Shown one piece after another: positions 23,905 to 31,952 of a stretch of DNA of 33,890 nucleotides. The stretch's first letter is position 1, and the number at the start of each line of letters is the position of its first letter. This DNA is from Candidatus Woesearchaeota archaeon (GTDB lineage Archaea > Nanobdellota > Nanobdellia > Woesearchaeales > GW2011-AR9): positions 1 to 33,890 of the forward strand of contig JAGVYE010000048.1 of NCBI GenBank assembly GCA_018303445.1, read 5' to 3'. The notes beneath the pieces are model-generated. The model was not told where the DNA came from. It did no database searches and saw only the letters and a list, made by a program, of their open reading frames with translations. The position numbers and the translations under genes are program-made.

Positions 23905-24567
23905 ATGAACCTTATCGAAGAATCCTATACTCGTTTATTTCCAAATCAGGAACTTCCTTACACGACGTATCTAGAATATAACAAGCGCCTTGCTGATTTT
24001 AATGCCAATATTAAACTCGAAGTGAATCATCTCTCTCTCCATCTGAACCTGCAATGGAAGGATATTGACAAAGAAATTAAAATTGGTTTAGTCCAATCTT
24101 TAATTCTGAAAATACTCAAAAAGAGAACCACCACCCCCAACATTGACCTGTATAACAATTTTATTAAGCAAATTCCCCTTCTCACGCCTAAAACAGAAAC
24201 AGATCCCATTTTAGAAGCCTCATTCCACCGCCTTAACGAACAATTCTTTTTCAACCAAATGGAGAAGCCAAATCTTAAATGGGGAAAAGACTCGCATCGA
24301 AAACTGGCCCATTACAACTTTCATGACGATTCTGTTACTGTTTCCACCTTATTTAAAGAAACTCCACAAGAAATCCTCGATTATTTGATGTATCACGAAT
24401 TATTACACAAGAAACATCAATTTAATCATAAAAATGGACGAAGTTCATTCCACAGTCCTGCTTTTAAAGAAGACGAAGCACAATATCCCCAATATAAAGA
24501 CAGGGAACAGGATATTACAGGAATTATCAGAAAGAAAAAAAGAGTAAGATTCTGGAATTGGTTTTGA
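23905..24567 (+). CDS. SprT-like zinc metallopeptidase-fold protein
   Basis: A 220-aa protein from the ATG at 23905; six further residues are possible from the ATG at 23887, but the TATA spacing favours 23905. The C-terminal half has MYHELLHKKH with the HExxH zinc motif (164-168) and a downstream His in SFHSPAF (H183), preceded by a segment of beta strands typical of SprT/WLM/YgjP-type proteases. SprT relatives (Spartan, Wss1) cut proteins crosslinked to DNA, but this member has no recognised DNA-binding tail, so its target is unknown. Confidence 0.75.
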   Translation: MNLIEESYTRLFPNQELPYTTYLEYNKRLADFNANIKLEVNHLSLHLNLQWKDIDKEIKIGLVQSLILKILKKRTTTPNIDLYNNFIKQIPLLTPKTETDPILEASFHRLNEQFFFNQMEKPNLKWGKDSHRKLAHYNFHDDSVTVSTLFKETPQEILDYLMYHELLHKKHQFNHKNGRSSFHSPAFKEDEAQYPQYKDREQDITGIIRKKKRVRFWNWF

Positions 24568-24693
24568 AATGAGTTCTGAACATTGTAATAAGTTCGCGAA
24601 AAAAACAAGCCGACCTAAGTCGCAGAACAGATGATCACTCTAAAGTAGTCATTATGGGAAGATTTAAAAACAAAGACGAATTTAGGTCTGGTT
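24568..24693. other. Intergenic region, no gene seen
   Basis: The 126 bp between the SprT-like gene and the asparaginase hold only short open readings without similarity or a convincing start. The right part contains the asparaginase promoter. Confidence 0.5.
24662..24670 (+). promoter_or_regulatory. TATA box of the asparaginase gene
   Basis: ATTTAAAAA is centred about 28 bp before the ATG at 24694, consistent with a leaderless transcript. Confidence 0.6.
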
Positions 24694-25224
24694 ATGACCG
24701 AGAGAATTCATTTTATTATCACTGGTGGGACCATTGACTCTAAATTCTCCCATTCAACAGATACCGTAGTCCCGCGAGACAAGTCTATTATTCCAGATAT
24801 CCTAAAAATGATAGGACTCTCTGAAAAAAATGCCGTTTACTCACAGGTTTGTTTGAAAGATTCTCGGAATATAACCACAGAAGATCGGGACTATCTTTTT
24901 GAGCTTATCCAATCTTCGCCAGAACTACAGTTTATTGTGACGCATGGAACATACACTATGGTTGATACAGCCAGATACATTGAAAAGAGATTAAAAACAA
25001 AAACTCCAAAAAAAGAAGCTACTGTAATTTTTACTGGATCGATGATCCCTATTGAAGGATTTTGTCCTTCTGATGGAACATTTAATCTTGGGTACGCTAT
25101 CGCTGAAATAAGACATTTACCTTCAGGAGTATATGTATGCATGAACGCAAGAACATTTACTGCTGATAAAGCCCTAAAAGATTTGTCACAAGGACGATTC
25201 ATTTCCCTTCTTGGAGAAAAGTGA
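24694..25224 (+). CDS. Single-domain asparaginase-like protein
   Basis: A 176-aa protein matching only the N-terminal domain of type I/II L-asparaginases. ITGGTID holds the first catalytic Thr (T13), THGTYTM (83-89) matches the TDGTDTM motif, and VIFTGSM follows. Full asparaginases have about 320-340 aa with a second domain that completes the active site. Short one-domain relatives occur in bacteria and archaea, so this is probably complete rather than truncated: the stop is followed directly by an AT-rich gap and the histone promoter, and no remnant of domain 2 is seen. Whether it hydrolyses asparagine is unproven. Confidence 0.8.
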   Translation: MTERIHFIITGGTIDSKFSHSTDTVVPRDKSIIPDILKMIGLSEKNAVYSQVCLKDSRNITTEDRDYLFELIQSSPELQFIVTHGTYTMVDTARYIEKRLKTKTPKKEATVIFTGSMIPIEGFCPSDGTFNLGYAIAEIRHLPSGVYVCMNARTFTADKALKDLSQGRFISLLGEK

Positions 25225-25273
25225 TAGTAAGAAATTTATTTTTATAACTTCCCTCCAAAATCACCCACCAATA

Positions 25274-25284
25274 TCTTTATAAAT
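25274..25284 (+). promoter_or_regulatory. TATA box of the histone operon
   Basis: TTTATAAATAA is centred about 27 bp before the ATG at 25306. A leaderless transcript probably covers histone, aIF5A and L40e. Confidence 0.7.
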
Positions 25285-25305
25285 AACCTCATTTTTGGCT
25301 TTTTC

Positions 25306-25515
25306 ATGGCTCAGAAGCGAGTTTTATCTCTTAATGCCATGGATAAACTAATCCGTGAAATGAGTGGGCTCCGCGTTTCTGACAAAGCCAAAGAAGCTTT
25401 AGCTGAAGTCTTAGAAGAGCAAGCTAAAGTTATAAGCAAAAAAGCTGCCGTGTTTGCTGAACATGCCGGCAGAAGAACGATTACGGAAAAAGACATCCAG
25501 TTAGCACTGAAATAA
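25306..25515 (+). CDS. Archaeal histone
   Basis: A 69-aa single histone fold of the HMf/HMt type: three helices, with the conserved RVSDKAKEALAEVLEE central helix, the Lys-rich second loop, and GRRTITEKDIQLALK at the end, which matches the family consensus RKTIKAEDIKLAxK. It packages DNA as dimers or longer multimers. The protein has no tail beyond the fold. It is followed 11 bp later by the aIF5A gene. Confidence 0.95.
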   Translation: MAQKRVLSLNAMDKLIREMSGLRVSDKAKEALAEVLEEQAKVISKKAAVFAEHAGRRTITEKDIQLALK

Positions 25516-25526
25516 AGGTGGTTATC

Positions 25527-25919
25527 ATGAGCGAAACAAAACTCGTCAGTGTCGGAAGCTTAAAGAAAGGGGATACAATTATTATTGATGGCGCTCCTTG
25601 TAAAATTACAGATACGGCTACTTCCAGGCCGGGGAAGCATGGCCATGCTAAAGTTAATTTAATTGCGGTGGGGATACTTGACGCCAAGAAACGGCAGACA
25701 GTAATGCCAGGACACGACAAAGTCGAAGTTCCCATTATCGAAAAAAAATCAGCCCAAGTGCTTTCCATTAGTGGAAATACTGCGAATGTTATGGACATGG
25801 AAACATATGAAACTTTTGAAATGGACATCCCGGAAGACTTGCAAGGGCAAGTAAAGGATGGAGTAGAGATCCTTTATTGGCTTGTCCTTGGAGCACGAGT
25901 TATGAAACAGGTGAAATAA
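25527..25919 (+). CDS. Translation initiation factor aIF5A
   Basis: A 130-aa factor that helps the ribosome past difficult peptide bonds. The loop SRPGKHGHAK (33-42) is the site where the Lys (K37) becomes hypusine or deoxyhypusine. The SH3-like N-terminal and OB-fold C-terminal domains are of normal length. The ATG at 25527 was chosen over an in-frame GTG at 25518 because AGGTGG, a ribosome-binding site, ends 6 bp before it. The L40e ATG follows the stop with no gap. Confidence 0.95.
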   Translation: MSETKLVSVGSLKKGDTIIIDGAPCKITDTATSRPGKHGHAKVNLIAVGILDAKKRQTVMPGHDKVEVPIIEKKSAQVLSISGNTANVMDMETYETFEMDIPEDLQGQVKDGVEILYWLVLGARVMKQVK

Positions 25920-26081
25920 ATGGTTAAGTTTGAACAAGCTGCGGTTCGTTTAATGCGCAATGTTTTTGTCTGCCGCAATTGTAAAACCAAGATTCGCGCT
26001 CCTAGCCTTAAAGTAAGCCAAGGGAAAGTTAAATGCCGGAATTGCGATTCCATAAAACTCCGCCCCAAGCGGAAGAAATAG
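25920..26081 (+). CDS. rpl40e: Large-subunit ribosomal protein eL40 (L40e)
   Basis: A 53-aa basic protein. It has CRNC (18-21) and CRNC (39-42), a four-Cys zinc ribbon, between short basic tails ending in RPKRKK. This fits the small archaeal L40e, the counterpart of the ribosomal part of eukaryotic ubiquitin-L40 fusions. Its ATG follows the aIF5A stop codon directly, so translation should be coupled. Confidence 0.92.
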   Translation: MVKFEQAAVRLMRNVFVCRNCKTKIRAPSLKVSQGKVKCRNCDSIKLRPKRKK

Positions 26082-26096
26082 GATCTTACCATAACA

Positions 26097-26104
26097 CATA
26101 AATA
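26097..26104 (+). promoter_or_regulatory. TATA box of the site-2 protease gene
   Basis: CATAAATA is centred about 26 bp before the ATG at 26127, directly after the L40e stop. Confidence 0.5.
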
Positions 26105-26126
26105 GAAGAAGAAGTTCTTTTCCATC

Positions 26127-27308
26127 ATGCCTTTCTTACCTATAATCCTGCAGTACAAGTCTATTATTATTTTCTACCTTTTTATTATTGCTTTCCTGCT
26201 CATTAAAAGGCATAAGCTCGACATTCAAGCCAAAGTCATTATTCTCTATCGCACCAAGATCGGGCTAAAATGGATGGATAAATATTCGCAACATTTTCGC
26301 GAATGGGTGATTTTACTGGGGTACACTGGAGTTGGTGTTGGTTTTGTAGGATTAGTGTTCATTTCCTATCTTCTCATTAAGAACCTTTTTGATTATTTCA
26401 CTCAGGAAACTATTGTCGCGGGCGCTTCTATAGTTTACCCGGGAATGCGTGTTCCGGGATTAGGCGTGCTTACGTTTTGGGATTGGATTATTGCCCTTTT
26501 CCTTATTGCTATAGTTCATGAATTTTCACACGGTATTGTTGCCAGAGCCCATCATATTGAAGTTAAGAACACCGGATTAGTCTTTTTTGGGCCTATTTTA
26601 GGAGCCTTTGTTGAGCCAGACGAAGTGAAACTGCGCAAACAGCAGGACGTTGTCCAGTACTCTGTTCTTGCCGCCGGATCATTCTCAAACATTGTCCTCG
26701 CCATTGTTGCTCTTCTAACCATCGTCGTCATCATCACTCCTCTTCAAACCGCTTTAGTAACAGAAACAGGATTTACTTTTGACAAGTATGTTAATGAAGA
26801 CCTTCCCTTTGCTCGAGCTGGAATTAAACCAGGCACCATTATTACCGGAATAGATGGAATGAAAACAAAAACCTTCCAAGAATTTCAGCAGGAATTACTA
26901 ACGAAAAAGCCTAGCCAAAAAACAATCATCGAAACGATGCAGGGAAGTTACAACATCACTTTAGCTTCAAATCCAGATGCCCCGCAACGCCCCTTCCTGG
27001 GCATTAATGAAATCCGAAATGAAGTCGAAGTTAAACCAGAATATAGGACCAAATTAGGTGCAACAGCGTATGATCTCATCCAGAGTTTTTCTCGCTTCCT
27101 TCGCTGGCTCTTTTTGCTCAGCTTCGGTATTGGCGTCTTTAACTTACTGCCTTTGCCCATTGTTGATGGAGGAAGAATGGCTCAAGTATTCCTGTATAAG
27201 TTAAGAGGCGCAGAGAAAGGAGAACAAAGTTACCGGCGTGTCAGCCTCTTCTTTTTGCTTATTTTATTCCTAAATTTATTTCTTCCCTTGCTGCTTAAGA
27301 TATTGTAA
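26127..27308 (+). CDS. Site-2 protease family intramembrane metalloprotease (M50)
   Basis: A 393-aa multispanning membrane protein. The zinc motif HEFSH (131-135) lies in a membrane helix, and the third ligand region is NLLPLPIVDGG (339-349). A PDZ-like domain (about 225-280, with FARAGIKPGTIITGIDG) lies between them, as in RseP and archaeal S2P-like proteases. About six hydrophobic segments are seen. Such proteases release membrane-bound regulators or clear membrane fragments. The last 33 bp overlap the convergent folC gene. Confidence 0.92.
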   Translation: MPFLPIILQYKSIIIFYLFIIAFLLIKRHKLDIQAKVIILYRTKIGLKWMDKYSQHFREWVILLGYTGVGVGFVGLVFISYLLIKNLFDYFTQETIVAGASIVYPGMRVPGLGVLTFWDWIIALFLIAIVHEFSHGIVARAHHIEVKNTGLVFFGPILGAFVEPDEVKLRKQQDVVQYSVLAAGSFSNIVLAIVALLTIVVIITPLQTALVTETGFTFDKYVNEDLPFARAGIKPGTIITGIDGMKTKTFQEFQQELLTKKPSQKTIIETMQGSYNITLASNPDAPQRPFLGINEIRNEVEVKPEYRTKLGATAYDLIQSFSRFLRWLFLLSFGIGVFNLLPLPIVDGGRMAQVFLYKLRGAEKGEQSYRRVSLFFLLILFLNLFLPLLLKIL

Positions 27309-28487
27309 AGCCTCGCCAACCATGTAAATGGAACCAGTGACGAGAAAAAGTTCGTCTTTTTGCACTAATGATAAAGCTCGTTGTACAGCTTTTCTGCATT
27401 CAGGAATAATTTCTACATCAGGAACATATTCTTGAACTTCTTGCCCAAGTTTTTCTGCTGATTTAGCTCGATAGTTTCCTTCTGTCACAATGACCTTCTT
27501 GAACAGTGGAGCGATGATATGCACCATTTCTTCTGAATCTTTATCTTGAGCTGTTGCTAAGAGAAGAAGATGACGCTTTCTAATCTTTTTCACAACATCA
27601 GCGAGAACATGTATCCCCTCGGGATTGTGAGCACAATCTACAACAATAAATGGTTTTTTTGATACGACTTGAAATCTCCCTGGCCAAAAAGCTTCCTCAA
27701 TTCCTTGCTTAAGAGCTTTTTCTGGAATAGACCAACCTTGTTCCTGTAAGATTTTCACCGCCCTAACTGCTGCGGCCGCATTGAACTTTTGATGTTTCCC
27801 CCTTAAAGAAGGACGAAAATTACCTAAAACAGAAACATCGGCATGGTAGAAAAGAGAATTTTTTTCTTGACATTGTTTCTTGAAAACTTTTAAAACCGAT
27901 TCTTTTTGCTCTGTTGTCACTAAAGGAACATTCTCTTTAATAATCCCCGCTTTTTCAGAGGCAATTTTTTCCACTGTATCCCCTAGAATCTCCGTATGTT
28001 CCAGATCAATGTTTGTAATGATGCTAACGAGAGGAGTGATGACATTTGTAGCATCTAACTTTCCACCTAATCCCACTTCTATCACGGCTATATCCACCTT
28101 CTTACGTGCAAAATAAAGAAACGCCATCGCCGTTGTCAGTTCAAAGAAGGTAGTCGTAAGATTATGTTCTGATAATTTTTTTCTTATTTCCAGGATTAGC
28201 GCCTTAATTTCCTTATCGGAAATATTTTTTCTATTAACCTGAATTCGTTCATTATAATGGAGAAGATGCGGACTTGTATACAACCCCACGTTATAACCAG
28301 CTTGCTGTAAAATTTCCGCAAGATAAGCGCAAGTGCTCCCTTTGCCGTTTGTTCCCCCTACATGAATTGTTTTATAAGCAGCGTCAAGGTTTCCCAGGAT
28401 TTGCATCAATTTTTTCATTCCCTCCAGCTTAAACTGAGTGCGAGAATCCTTCAAACTGTAAAGATAAGAGAATTCATCTTTTAACAT
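27276..28487 (-). CDS. folC: Folylpolyglutamate/dihydrofolate synthase
   Basis: Adds glutamate to folate derivatives. The Mur-ligase-type ATP-binding loop is GGTNGKGST (44-52), followed by SPHL (72-75), IEVGLGGKLDATN and the CAHNPEG motif of the C-terminal domain. The ATG at 28487 (403 aa) was chosen over an upstream TTG at 28505 because a minus-strand TTTAAA box lies about 27 bp before it. It is divergent from thyA and close to the DHFR and SHMT genes, so folate use is the common theme. The C-terminal end overlaps the site-2 protease gene by 33 bp. Confidence 0.92.
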   Translation of the reverse strand: MLKDEFSYLYSLKDSRTQFKLEGMKKLMQILGNLDAAYKTIHVGGTNGKGSTCAYLAEILQQAGYNVGLYTSPHLLHYNERIQVNRKNISDKEIKALILEIRKKLSEHNLTTTFFELTTAMAFLYFARKKVDIAVIEVGLGGKLDATNVITPLVSIITNIDLEHTEILGDTVEKIASEKAGIIKENVPLVTTEQKESVLKVFKKQCQEKNSLFYHADVSVLGNFRPSLRGKHQKFNAAAAVRAVKILQEQGWSIPEKALKQGIEEAFWPGRFQVVSKKPFIVVDCAHNPEGIHVLADVVKKIRKRHLLLLATAQDKDSEEMVHIIAPLFKKVIVTEGNYRAKSAEKLGQEVQEYVPDVEIIPECRKAVQRALSLVQKDELFLVTGSIYMVGEALQYLKQQGKK

Positions 28488-28509
28488 ATCCTGCAAAAGG
28501 AGCAAGTTC

Positions 28510-28519
28510 TTTAAAAAAA
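28510..28519 (-). promoter_or_regulatory. TATA box of folC
   Basis: On the minus strand a T-run followed by AAA (TTTTTTTAAA) lies about 27 bp before the ATG at 28487. Confidence 0.5.
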
Positions 28520-28560
28520 CATTGCTGGAGAAGAACCAAATGTATTGTTATAGCATAATC

Positions 28561-28568
28561 TATTTAAA
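28561..28568 (+). promoter_or_regulatory. TATA box of the thyA-folA-glyA operon
   Basis: TATTTAAA is centred 28 bp before a GTG at 28593 and 37 bp before the ATG at 28602. Spacing alone would favour the GTG; homology favours the ATG. Confidence 0.55.
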
Positions 28569-28601
28569 CCTAAATCTTCCTTAGAATTAAGAGTGGTTTT
28601 C

Positions 28602-29531
28602 ATGCAGCAATATCTCCACCTTTTACAACATCTTTTGGACCAAGGAATACAAAAAGAAGATCGTACCGGTATTGGTACACGAAGTGTCTTTGGCTATCAA
28701 ATGCGTTTTGATCTAAGTGCCGGCTTCCCCCTGATAACCACCAAAAAAGTATTTATTAAAGGCATTATCTACGAATTACTTTGGTTCTTGCGCGGCGATA
28801 CAAATATCCAATACCTGGTGCAAAACGGAGTGAACATTTGGAATGAATGGTCTTTCCAAATATATTTAGAAAAAAACAGCCTTGTTGAAAAATATCCGCG
28901 CTATTCTGAAATTTGGAAAGAAAAGATGAAAGAATTCATAGAAAAAATAAAAACAGACCCTAAGTTTGCTAAAGAATATGGAGAATTAGGCCCTATTTAT
29001 GGAAAGCAGTGGGTGCGTTGGAGCTCTGCAAGCGGAAAGGAAGTTAATCAAGTGCAGAATGTCATTGATTTAATTAAAAATGACCCCACTTCTCGAAGAA
29101 TTATTATTAGCGGCTGGAATGTCGGAGAAATCGAAGAACTTATTCGAAATCACCACCATGCGCCACCGAGCTGCCACTCTTTATTTCAGTTTATGGTAGT
29201 CAATAAAAAATTGCACTGTCAACTCTATCAGCGAAGCGCGGATGTTTTCCTGGGTGTGCCGTTTAACATTGCCTCGTATGCTCTTTTAACCCTAATGATT
29301 GCTCAAGTGACAAATTTACAACCAGGAGAATTCATTCACACTTTTGGCGACGTTCACATTTATAACAATCATCTGGAACAAGTTAAAGAACAACTGCAGA
29401 GAGAACCTCGCCCTTTGCCAATTATGAAAATTAACCAGAATGTGAAAAACATTTTCAATTTTAAGTTTGACGACTTTGAACTCCTCAATTATGATCCCCA
29501 TCCATCTATTAAAGCGCCTATTGCAGTGTAA
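28602..29531 (+). CDS. thyA: Thymidylate synthase (ThyA type)
   Basis: Methylates dUMP to dTMP using methylene-tetrahydrofolate, giving dihydrofolate. Markers are [15 protein letters not shown] (17-31), TSRRII (163-168), the catalytic Cys (C191) in [10 protein letters not shown], and the dUMP-binding [17 protein letters not shown]. The ATG at 28602 aligns with the start of bacterial ThyA (MKQYLELM), whereas a leaderless GTG three codons upstream fits the TATA spacing better. The length of 309 aa is ordinary. ThyA with DHFR is the folate-dependent route; many archaea use ThyX or modified pterins instead. Confidence 0.96.
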   Translation: MQQYLHLLQHLLDQGIQKEDRTGIGTRSVFGYQMRFDLSAGFPLITTKKVFIKGIIYELLWFLRGDTNIQYLVQNGVNIWNEWSFQIYLEKNSLVEKYPRYSEIWKEKMKEFIEKIKTDPKFAKEYGELGPIYGKQWVRWSSASGKEVNQVQNVIDLIKNDPTSRRIIISGWNVGEIEELIRNHHHAPPSCHSLFQFMVVNKKLHCQLYQRSADVFLGVPFNIASYALLTLMIAQVTNLQPGEFIHTFGDVHIYNNHLEQVKEQLQREPRPLPIMKINQNVKNIFNFKFDDFELLNYDPHPSIKAPIAV

Positions 29532-29546
29532 TCTTAAGGTAAATTT

Positions 29547-30017
29547 ATGATCTCCATTATCGTTGGCATGACTAAAACCGGAGTGATTGGAAAAGACAAC
29601 AAACTGCCTTGGCATATTCCAGATGATCTGCAAAATTTTAAACTCCTAACTGAGGGAAAAGTTGTTATTATGGGACGGAAGACCTTTGAAAGTTTGCCAA
29701 AAAAATTCCGCCCTTTGCCAAATCGCCATAACCTGATCATCAGCCGCTCCCAAGATCAGATAGAAGGAGCTGAAGTGTGCACAAGTATTGAGCAAGCTCT
29801 CGAGAAAGGAAAATCATTTCAGAAAGACATCTTTGTCATTGGTGGCGCCGCTATCTTTACTCAAGCCTTACCTTTCGTAGATACCATGTTTATCTCTTAT
29901 ATTAAAAAAGAATACGAAGGAGACATTTATTTTCCAGCTTTTAACAAAAAGGAATGGAAAATCATAGACAAAAAAGACTTTCCAGAATTTGAATCGGTGG
30001 TGATGAAGAAAAAATGA
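29547..30017 (+). CDS. folA: Dihydrofolate reductase
   Basis: Reduces the dihydrofolate made by ThyA back to tetrahydrofolate with NADPH. Family marks: GVIGKDNKLPWHIPDDL with the proton-donating acid D27, the NADPH-binding MGRKTFESLP (42-51), and FVIGGAAIF. The 156-aa length is usual. It lies 15 bp after thyA with an AAGGT ribosome-binding site, and overlaps glyA by ATGA. Confidence 0.95.
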   Translation: MISIIVGMTKTGVIGKDNKLPWHIPDDLQNFKLLTEGKVVIMGRKTFESLPKKFRPLPNRHNLIISRSQDQIEGAEVCTSIEQALEKGKSFQKDIFVIGGAAIFTQALPFVDTMFISYIKKEYEGDIYFPAFNKKEWKIIDKKDFPEFESVVMKKK

Positions 30018-31258
30018 ATTTCTTACAAAAAGAAGATTCGGAGATATATAATTCCATGAAAAAAGAATTAGCGCGCCAGCAAACAACTTTGCAAATGATT
30101 CCTTCTGAGAACTATGCCAGTTCAGCAGTTCTTGAAGCCTGTGGAAGTATTCTCAATAACAAGTATAGTGAAGGCTATCCTAAAAAAAGGTATTATCAAG
30201 GAAACGAATTTATTGATGAAGTAGAAATAACTGCTCTGGAACGTGCTAAAAAGCTTTTTGGCGCTGAGCACGTGAATGTTCAGCCTCTCTCTGGAAGCCC
30301 TGCCAACCAAGCTGTATTTTTTTCTTTCCTCTCTCCAGGTGATAAATTTATGGGATTAGATCTTAGTTGTGGCGGCCACTTAACTCATGGCAATCCCTAC
30401 AATTTTTCCGGAAAGCTGTTTAAGGCTGTTTCTTACGGCGTAAATAAAGACACTGAACTCTTGGATTACAATGAAATACGAATCCTCGCCTTAAAAGAAA
30501 AGCCAAAGCTGATTATTTCTGGTTTTACGGCTTATCCTCGCCTCGTCGATTTTAAAAAATTCCAAGAAATTGCCGAAGAGGTTGGCGCCATTCACCTTGC
30601 TGACATTTCCCATATTGCCGGACTGGTGGTAGCAGGAGTGCATTATAGTCCTTTCCCTTTTACAGATATTGTGACGACAACCACGCATAAAACTTTACGC
30701 GGACCGAGAAGCGCCATCATTATGTGTAAAGAAAAGTACGCAAAAGAAATTGACCGCGCTGTCTTTCCTGGATTGCAAGGCGGGCCGCATGAGCATATTA
30801 TCGCTGCCAAAGCCGTTTGTTTCAAAGAAGCCCTTACGTCAGATTTCAAAGTCTATGCTCAACAAATCGTCAAGAACGCTAAAGCTCTGGCCGAAACATT
30901 AATGGAGAGCGATATTAAATTAGTTACCAATGGAACAGATAATCATCTGATATTAATTGACCTGCGGCCGCAAGGAATAGGTTTAGGCAAACCCGCGGCC
31001 ATGGCCCTGGAAGAAGCGGGAATATGCACCAATTGTAATACTGTTCCCTACGATCCATCCCCGCCATTTAAACCGAGCGGAGTGCGTATCGGAACTCCCG
31101 CTTTAACAACGAGAGGAATGAAGGAAACGGAAATGAAACAAATCGGGGAGTGGATAGCCAAAGTACTGAAGAATATGAATGATACTTCTGTAAAACAAAA
31201 GATTAGAGAAGAAATCAGACAATTATGTGCACAGTTTCCGATATATAAAGAGATATAA
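30014..31258 (+). CDS. glyA: Serine hydroxymethyltransferase
   Basis: A PLP enzyme that moves the serine hydroxymethyl carbon to tetrahydrofolate, producing glycine and the methylene-THF used by ThyA. The PLP lysine is K226 in TTTTHKTLRGPR; SENYAS near residue 31, GSPANQA and the YSEGYPKKRYYQGN segment are family marks. The 414-aa length is normal. The start overlaps the DHFR stop as ATGA. With ThyA and DHFR it completes the dTMP cycle in one operon. A T-rich tract ends the transcript. Confidence 0.96.
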   Translation: MNFLQKEDSEIYNSMKKELARQQTTLQMIPSENYASSAVLEACGSILNNKYSEGYPKKRYYQGNEFIDEVEITALERAKKLFGAEHVNVQPLSGSPANQAVFFSFLSPGDKFMGLDLSCGGHLTHGNPYNFSGKLFKAVSYGVNKDTELLDYNEIRILALKEKPKLIISGFTAYPRLVDFKKFQEIAEEVGAIHLADISHIAGLVVAGVHYSPFPFTDIVTTTTHKTLRGPRSAIIMCKEKYAKEIDRAVFPGLQGGPHEHIIAAKAVCFKEALTSDFKVYAQQIVKNAKALAETLMESDIKLVTNGTDNHLILIDLRPQGIGLGKPAAMALEEAGICTNCNTVPYDPSPPFKPSGVRIGTPALTTRGMKETEMKQIGEWIAKVLKNMNDTSVKQKIREEIRQLCAQFPIYKEI

Positions 31259-31259
31259 T

Positions 31260-31285
31260 ATTTTTTCTTCTTTTTTCTTTTTTTT
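31260..31285 (+). terminator. T-rich terminator after glyA
   Basis: Three T-runs interrupted by single C or TC lie directly after the glyA stop. Archaeal transcription ends at such T-tracts without needing a hairpin. Confidence 0.65.
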
Positions 31286-31287
31286 AG

Positions 31288-31381
31288 GCTCTGTAGAAAA
31301 TCTCGAAAAAGTCGCCTTGGCCGTAACCTTCGTGCCGCTTTAAGATCTTATTTTGAGTGGCGGCGACTTTTTCTACAGAGC
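31288..31381. repeat. Hairpin element with inverted ends and flanking direct repeats (MITE-like or small RNA)
   Basis: The outer stem pairs GCTCTGTAG (31288-31296) with CTACAGAGC (31373-31381). After a 9-nt bulge on the left, an inner stem pairs AAAAAGTCGCC (31306-31316) with GGCGACTTTTT (31362-31372). About 45 nt form the loop. TTTTTTTTAG occurs on both sides (31278-31287 and about 31383-31392), like a target-site duplication, though T-runs are common here. The strong stem followed by T9 would also fit a terminator or a small structured RNA. It encodes no protein. Confidence 0.6.
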
Positions 31382-31395
31382 TTTTTTTTTAGTTA

Positions 31396-31403
31396 AGTTT
31401 AAA
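31396..31403 (+). promoter_or_regulatory. TATA box of the DUF2905 gene
   Basis: AGTTTAAA lies about 27 bp before the ATG at 31428 and supports that start over the upstream TTG at 31410. Confidence 0.55.
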
Positions 31404-31427
31404 TGATAGTTGACATCTAAAAGACAC

Positions 31428-31655
31428 ATGAGCGAATTGTCCGTACCTCAGCTGTTAATTGTTTTCGGACTATTTTTAATAGGTATCGGCATCTTCTGGC
31501 ACTTTGGAGGAAAATACTTTCACTTTGGCAATTTGCCGGGAGATATCAAAATTGAAAAAGAGAACTTCAAACTCTATTTCCCATTAGGAACTTCCATAAC
31601 CATCAGCATTATCCTAACTCTGCTCTTTTGGTTCTTCACTTTTTGGAGAAGGTAA
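31428..31655 (+). CDS. DUF2905 small membrane protein
   Basis: A 75-aa protein with two membrane helices (about 8-26 and 52-73) separated by a short polar loop. The loop LPGDIKIEKENFKLYFPLGTS matches the DUF2905 pattern (GDI, then an aromatic residue, then FYFP-like). Function unknown for the family. The ATG at 31428 has a TATA box at the leaderless distance; the TTG at 31410 would add six residues. The last 20 bp overlap the end of the opposite-strand unknown gene. Confidence 0.8.
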   Translation: MSELSVPQLLIVFGLFLIGIGIFWHFGGKYFHFGNLPGDIKIEKENFKLYFPLGTSITISIILTLLFWFFTFWRR

Positions 31656-31932
31656 GACTTTTTTTCGAATCAATGGGGTTATGGTGGGCATCAGTATTTT
31701 TTTCTGGATGTAAAAATCTTACCAACTCTCCTATGTCTCCAAAATCTTTCTCAGGGACAGAAACTCTAATTTTACCCGAGGATGGAATAGCGAAAGATAT
31801 TTTAGTTTCACGACGAGAATAATCACAGTCACCTGTTCCTGGATTTTCAGATCCTAACGATGTTAATGCAAATTGAATAGCTGTATTTGGATCAGTGGAG
31901 TATGTCCTTCCGAGGAAAAAATATACTTCCAT
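31636..31932 (-). CDS. Hypothetical 98-aa protein
   Basis: No family recognised. It has a soluble, beta-rich look with an acidic and polar middle and a basic C-terminus. It lies 20 bp downstream of the broken thioredoxin reductase gene on the same strand, and no clear TATA box precedes it, so it may be cotranscribed with that gene. The 3' end overlaps the DUF2905 gene by 20 bp. The reading could be spurious, but no better plus-strand reading covers the stretch. Confidence 0.45.
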   Translation of the reverse strand: MEVYFFLGRTYSTDPNTAIQFALTSLGSENPGTGDCDYSRRETKISFAIPSSGKIRVSVPEKDFGDIGELVRFLHPEKNTDAHHNPIDSKKSLTFSKK

Positions 31933-31952
31933 TTTTTAATCATAAAAAGTGA

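Noticed and set aside
24568-24693. Short readings in the gap before the asparaginase, including one from 24654 overlapping that gene, and a possible tRNA
   Set aside because: No recognisable protein, no ribosome-binding site, and no cloverleaf with a T-loop could be formed.
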